Shown here: piece by piece, positions 61,574-64,000 of the stretch | Position numbering within the stretch: the first letter of the stretch is position 1 | Layout of the letters: each line of letters starts with the position of its first letter | From: CBDFLD01 sp965249005 | GTDB lineage: Bacteria > Acidobacteriota > UBA6911 | Assembly: GCA_965249005.1 (NCBI GenBank) | Contig: CBDFLD010000021.1 | Location: 744,001-808,000 of the forward strand | DNA length: 64,000 nucleotides | Direction: 5' to 3' | Notes under the pieces: generated by a model | Told to the model about the DNA's origin: nothing | The model's database searches: none | The model's input: only the letters and a program-made list of their open reading frames with translations | Made by a program: the position numbers and the translations under genes

Positions 61574-64000
61574 CAGAACCCGCTCTCTATATCCTCTCGA
61601 GAAGATATCGAAAGAATTCCACGATTGATAAGCTCCTCGACCCAACTCACCGCGTGCTCGGGACCGAGTCGATGGATCCGCTCCAGGGCAAAACGCCAAC
61701 TGCTGGTCCGCACCGCTTCCGAACGCGGAAGAATATCTCGTAGAGCCAGTTCTCCCTGGATTTCCTCCAGGCTCGCCGGAAGCCCGAGCGAGTAGTTCAG
61801 CTCCGCCAGCCGAACCTTGAGGTCGAAGATGCGCTCGTAGAGAATCGATTTCGATCCAGTGTGCGCCAAGAATTCGTAAGGTTCCGTTGCAATGAGCGAA
61901 ACGTGATTCAATCCCATGCGGTTGCGAAGCAACGGGCCATACTGCGTCACCTCACGGTAAAATCGACGCGAATCCTCAGGCGCAGATGGAATCACGTTGC
62001 GGAGTTGCGCCAGTATCGGGCAATCCAGATGGTACTCCGGCAAACCATCCCGTGAACCATTGAAAAGCGTGTCGAGATAGTTCTTTCCGACAGCAAAAAA
62101 TTCGGAGGACGACATGGTTGCTAGAATCTGCTCCGGCTTGCGCGAGTGAAGATACTGCTCAATTTGTTTGCGTCGGCGTGGAGCCATGAGCTCTGCAAGA
62201 ATGGGTTTACACCATTGCCGCAAGTCTTCCGATTCGATTGAGAGAATGAGAATCTCCTGCCCAAGTCGAACCGTGAGCGCCACGTATCTCTGTGCCCGAT
62301 CCGTGCGCTCGATCGATCGCATCGCACGCATGCTGGCCAGCATCGTGGGAACCAGATCTTTCCCTTCGCGGCGACCAAAGCTCTGAACCGATTGAGCGGT
62401 TTGCAGGCGGCTCAGCTCGAAACCGACGGACGACAGCGAGCCCTCCATGTAGGATCCGAGCGTCTCGTCCTGCGCCAGCCGAGCCATTTGCCAACGTGCA
62501 ACCTGGCGTCGATCCGGATAGAAGCGGTGTTTGCGAACAAAGTTGCTGTCAAATGCCAGCGCGTCCGTCTCAGGAGAACCGTAATAGGCATAGCAGAACG
62601 TCAGCAGAGTCACACCAAGTTCTACGTGCAAGGCCTCGGCCAGCTGGGAACGCTCGGCAACGCTGAGTGCGGTTCCCTGGTCTTGAGCTCCGCTCCACTT
62701 GTCGAAGGGGCTCAAGTCCGCATATGCCGTTGCTTCCCTCGCGGCCTTGGAGGCATCCTGGGGAAATTCGGCCCTAGGGAGACTCACCAGCAATTTGCGA
62801 AGCTCGTTCGAAGTGCCAGCGCGCCCTGGATCCGCCAGGATGTCGTAGATCTTCAACAAGGAATCCAAGCGCGCGTATGTTTGGTGCCGGATCGTCTCCT
62901 TCATTCGTTTGAGCTTGTACTCGGGCAGGTCGAGCTCGAGCTGTCTGCCATTGAAAGTGAATGCAGTCGACCGTTCCGGGCCAGCGAGCGCAATCAGCAA
63001 GCGGTTGGTGCCAATATTCCGCTCGTGTGTTGACGCCTTCAAAGCGGGAATCAACCCGTCGCTGAGAAGCGTCGCCACGGAACTGGCAAACGTGCTTTCG
63101 TCCTCCACATCCACAAAATCCAACGCGCCGACGAATAGCCGGCGTGCATCTTCGAGCTCGAGGCTCTGCTCCCGGTATAGCAACGATATCAAATGAAAAA
63201 GGGACTGACTCGTGCGGGTTCGGTTTGGGTTCCAGGACCGGGACTGATCAAGAGCCATCTTTCGGCAATACTTCAAATACCGTTCCAGGGCCTCCGCAGG
63301 TAAGGGCAGGTCCCAGACCAGATCCCAGAAGATGGGGGCGGAGTAGGAATCACGCGCCACGACGGAAAAGATTTCATCGGTCAAGTTCTCCGGATGCGTA
63401 CGGCCGACGAAAGAGAGGAACTCCAGGAATCCGACGACGGATCGATCCCCCTGATCAGCCGAACCTTGAAGCTGCGTCACCAACCCACGAAAGCTCGGCC
63501 AGTCCAAATGCCATGATGGCCCGCCCGGATTCTCTTTGCTCTCCTCGGGCAGGACACCTGTCAGCAGGAAGCTCCCGAACCGTGCATCTACCGGCAAACT
63601 GATACCATCCCCGTCCACGGTCACTTTTCGGAGAACTCGCCCGATACTTTGCGGCCCAGTCTCTTTCAGAAAGAAACCCCGATCGCTGGGCTCATAGGCA
63701 GCAGTCAGTTCGTAGAGATTGCTCAGCCGCTGTGCCGAAACTGTGAAGTAGTCTGCAACGGACGGCGGCGCCACTTGGAGCAAGTAGTAGAGCAAAAGCG
63801 AGCGGCCCTTGTCGCGACGTAGCAGAGAACCAAGCAATTGTTGATCGTCTCCGCTCATCACACCCAAGTGCGACTCCCATGCCGCACGAGATCCGGGAAA
63901 CGCCAGTCGACCGTCAGACAGCTCAATATGTTCGCCGAACATGGAAATCTCTTCCACGCGTTGCAGCAACTCCCCGGGAGTTGCAACCTGATGCAGTAGC
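61573..64000 (-). CDS. Large protein of unknown function (cut by window edge)
   Basis: The frame is open to the window edge at 64000, so the N-terminus is missing. An in-frame TTG at 63969 is not needed as a start. About 808 residues are visible. I recognise no conserved motif. The protein is largely helical with regular hydrophobic spacing (LLGSLLRRDKGRSLLLYYLLQ, RDSYSAPIFWDLVWDLPL, MVRQ-like basic turns) and no clear membrane segment. The reading overlaps the VWA gene start by one base (TGATG), so the two are translationally coupled. In acidobacterial genomes such long helical proteins accompany VWA proteins, but I cannot name the family. Confidence 0.6.
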   Translation of the reverse strand, partial: LLHQVATPGELLQRVEEISMFGEHIELSDGRLAFPGSRAAWESHLGVMSGDDQQLLGSLLRRDKGRSLLLYYLLQVAPPSVADYFTVSAQRLSNLYELTAAYEPSDRGFFLKETGPQSIGRVLRKVTVDGDGISLPVDARFGSFLLTGVLPEESKENPGGPSWHLDWPSFRGLVTQLQGSADQGDRSVVGFLEFLSFVGRTHPENLTDEIFSVVARDSYSAPIFWDLVWDLPLPAEALERYLKYCRKMALDQSRSWNPNRTRTSQSLFHLISLLYREQSLELEDARRLFVGALDFVDVEDESTFASSVATLLSDGLIPALKASTHERNIGTNRLLIALAGPERSTAFTFNGRQLELDLPEYKLKRMKETIRHQTYARLDSLLKIYDILADPGRAGTSNELRKLLVSLPRAEFPQDASKAAREATAYADLSPFDKWSGAQDQGTALSVAERSQLAEALHVELGVTLLTFCYAYYGSPETDALAFDSNFVRKHRFYPDRRQVARWQMARLAQDETLGSYMEGSLSSVGFELSRLQTAQSVQSFGRREGKDLVPTMLASMRAMRSIERTDRAQRYVALTVRLGQEILILSIESEDLRQWCKPILAELMAPRRRKQIEQYLHSRKPEQILATMSSSEFFAVGKNYLDTLFNGSRDGLPEYHLDCPILAQLRNVIPSAPEDSRRFYREVTQYGPLLRNRMGLNHVSLIATEPYEFLAHTGSKSILYERIFDLKVRLAELNYSLGLPASLEEIQGELALRDILPRSEAVRTSSWRFALERIHRLGPEHAVSWVEELINRGILSISSREDIESGF

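Overview
This window looks like a chromosomal segment of an uncultured Gram-negative-type bacterium, most like Acidobacteriota. The evidence is a dense array of Hanks-type kinases carrying TolB/PD40 propellers or TPRs, a VWA-TPR secreted protein, many lipoproteins and Tat substrates, and a paired DUF1549/DUF1553 and DUF1501 module of the kind common in Planctomycetes. By eye it is moderately GC-rich. I found no tRNA, rRNA or CRISPR array. The taxonomic guess rests on gene style only.

Region by region. 1-11.1 kb: the C-terminal end of an IS1380-type transposase, then five leftward kinase genes in the order fragment, A1, B1, B2, A2. A2 is fused to a piece of a PQQ-type dehydrogenase propeller. 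11.2-19.6 kb: lipoproteins, a sulfatase coupled to a frameshifted CocE/NonD hydrolase, a secreted beta-helix protein and a DUF1330-like protein. 19.6-24.0 kb: a probable leftward operon of zinc alcohol dehydrogenase, B12-binding/radical SAM protein and class III aminotransferase. 24.4-28.6 kb: a cyclophilin lipoprotein, a 2OG-Fe(II) oxygenase-like protein, an F420-type LLM oxidoreductase, a Tat-exported aldo/keto reductase and an RRM RNA-binding protein with a long leader. 28.6-33.8 kb: the DUF1501 and DUF1549/1553 pair. 34-42.2 kb: a zinc-ribbon membrane protein, then a leftward operon of two alkaline-phosphatase-superfamily enzymes, a ribbon-helix-helix protein, an Oxa1-like-topology membrane protein and a serine hydrolase. 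42.5-46.9 kb: two beta-helix surface proteins (one frameshifted, one with a dockerin), a small pilin-like protein and an unknown. 47.1-51.5 kb: a PilZ protein and a frameshifted pseudokinase with TPR and PEGA-like regions. 51.7-54.7 kb: cyclase, YqgE and a purine permease. 55.0-58.5 kb: a compact coenzyme F420 operon (npdG, cofD, cofC, cofE, PPOX oxidoreductase). 58.6-64 kb: a VWA/TPR protein translationally coupled to an unknown protein that runs off the window.

Three themes cut across the genes. First, three reading frames (CocE, beta-helix, pseudokinase) break exactly at runs of eight G, which is either phase variation or assembly error. Second, a family of short perfect palindromes with arms GCCGCTCAC/GTGAGCGGC sits between genes in the first 20 kb. 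Third, the kinase array shows duplication, truncation and domain fusion. The F420 operon fits the F420-type oxidoreductases at 25.9 kb and 58.1 kb, which could use its product.
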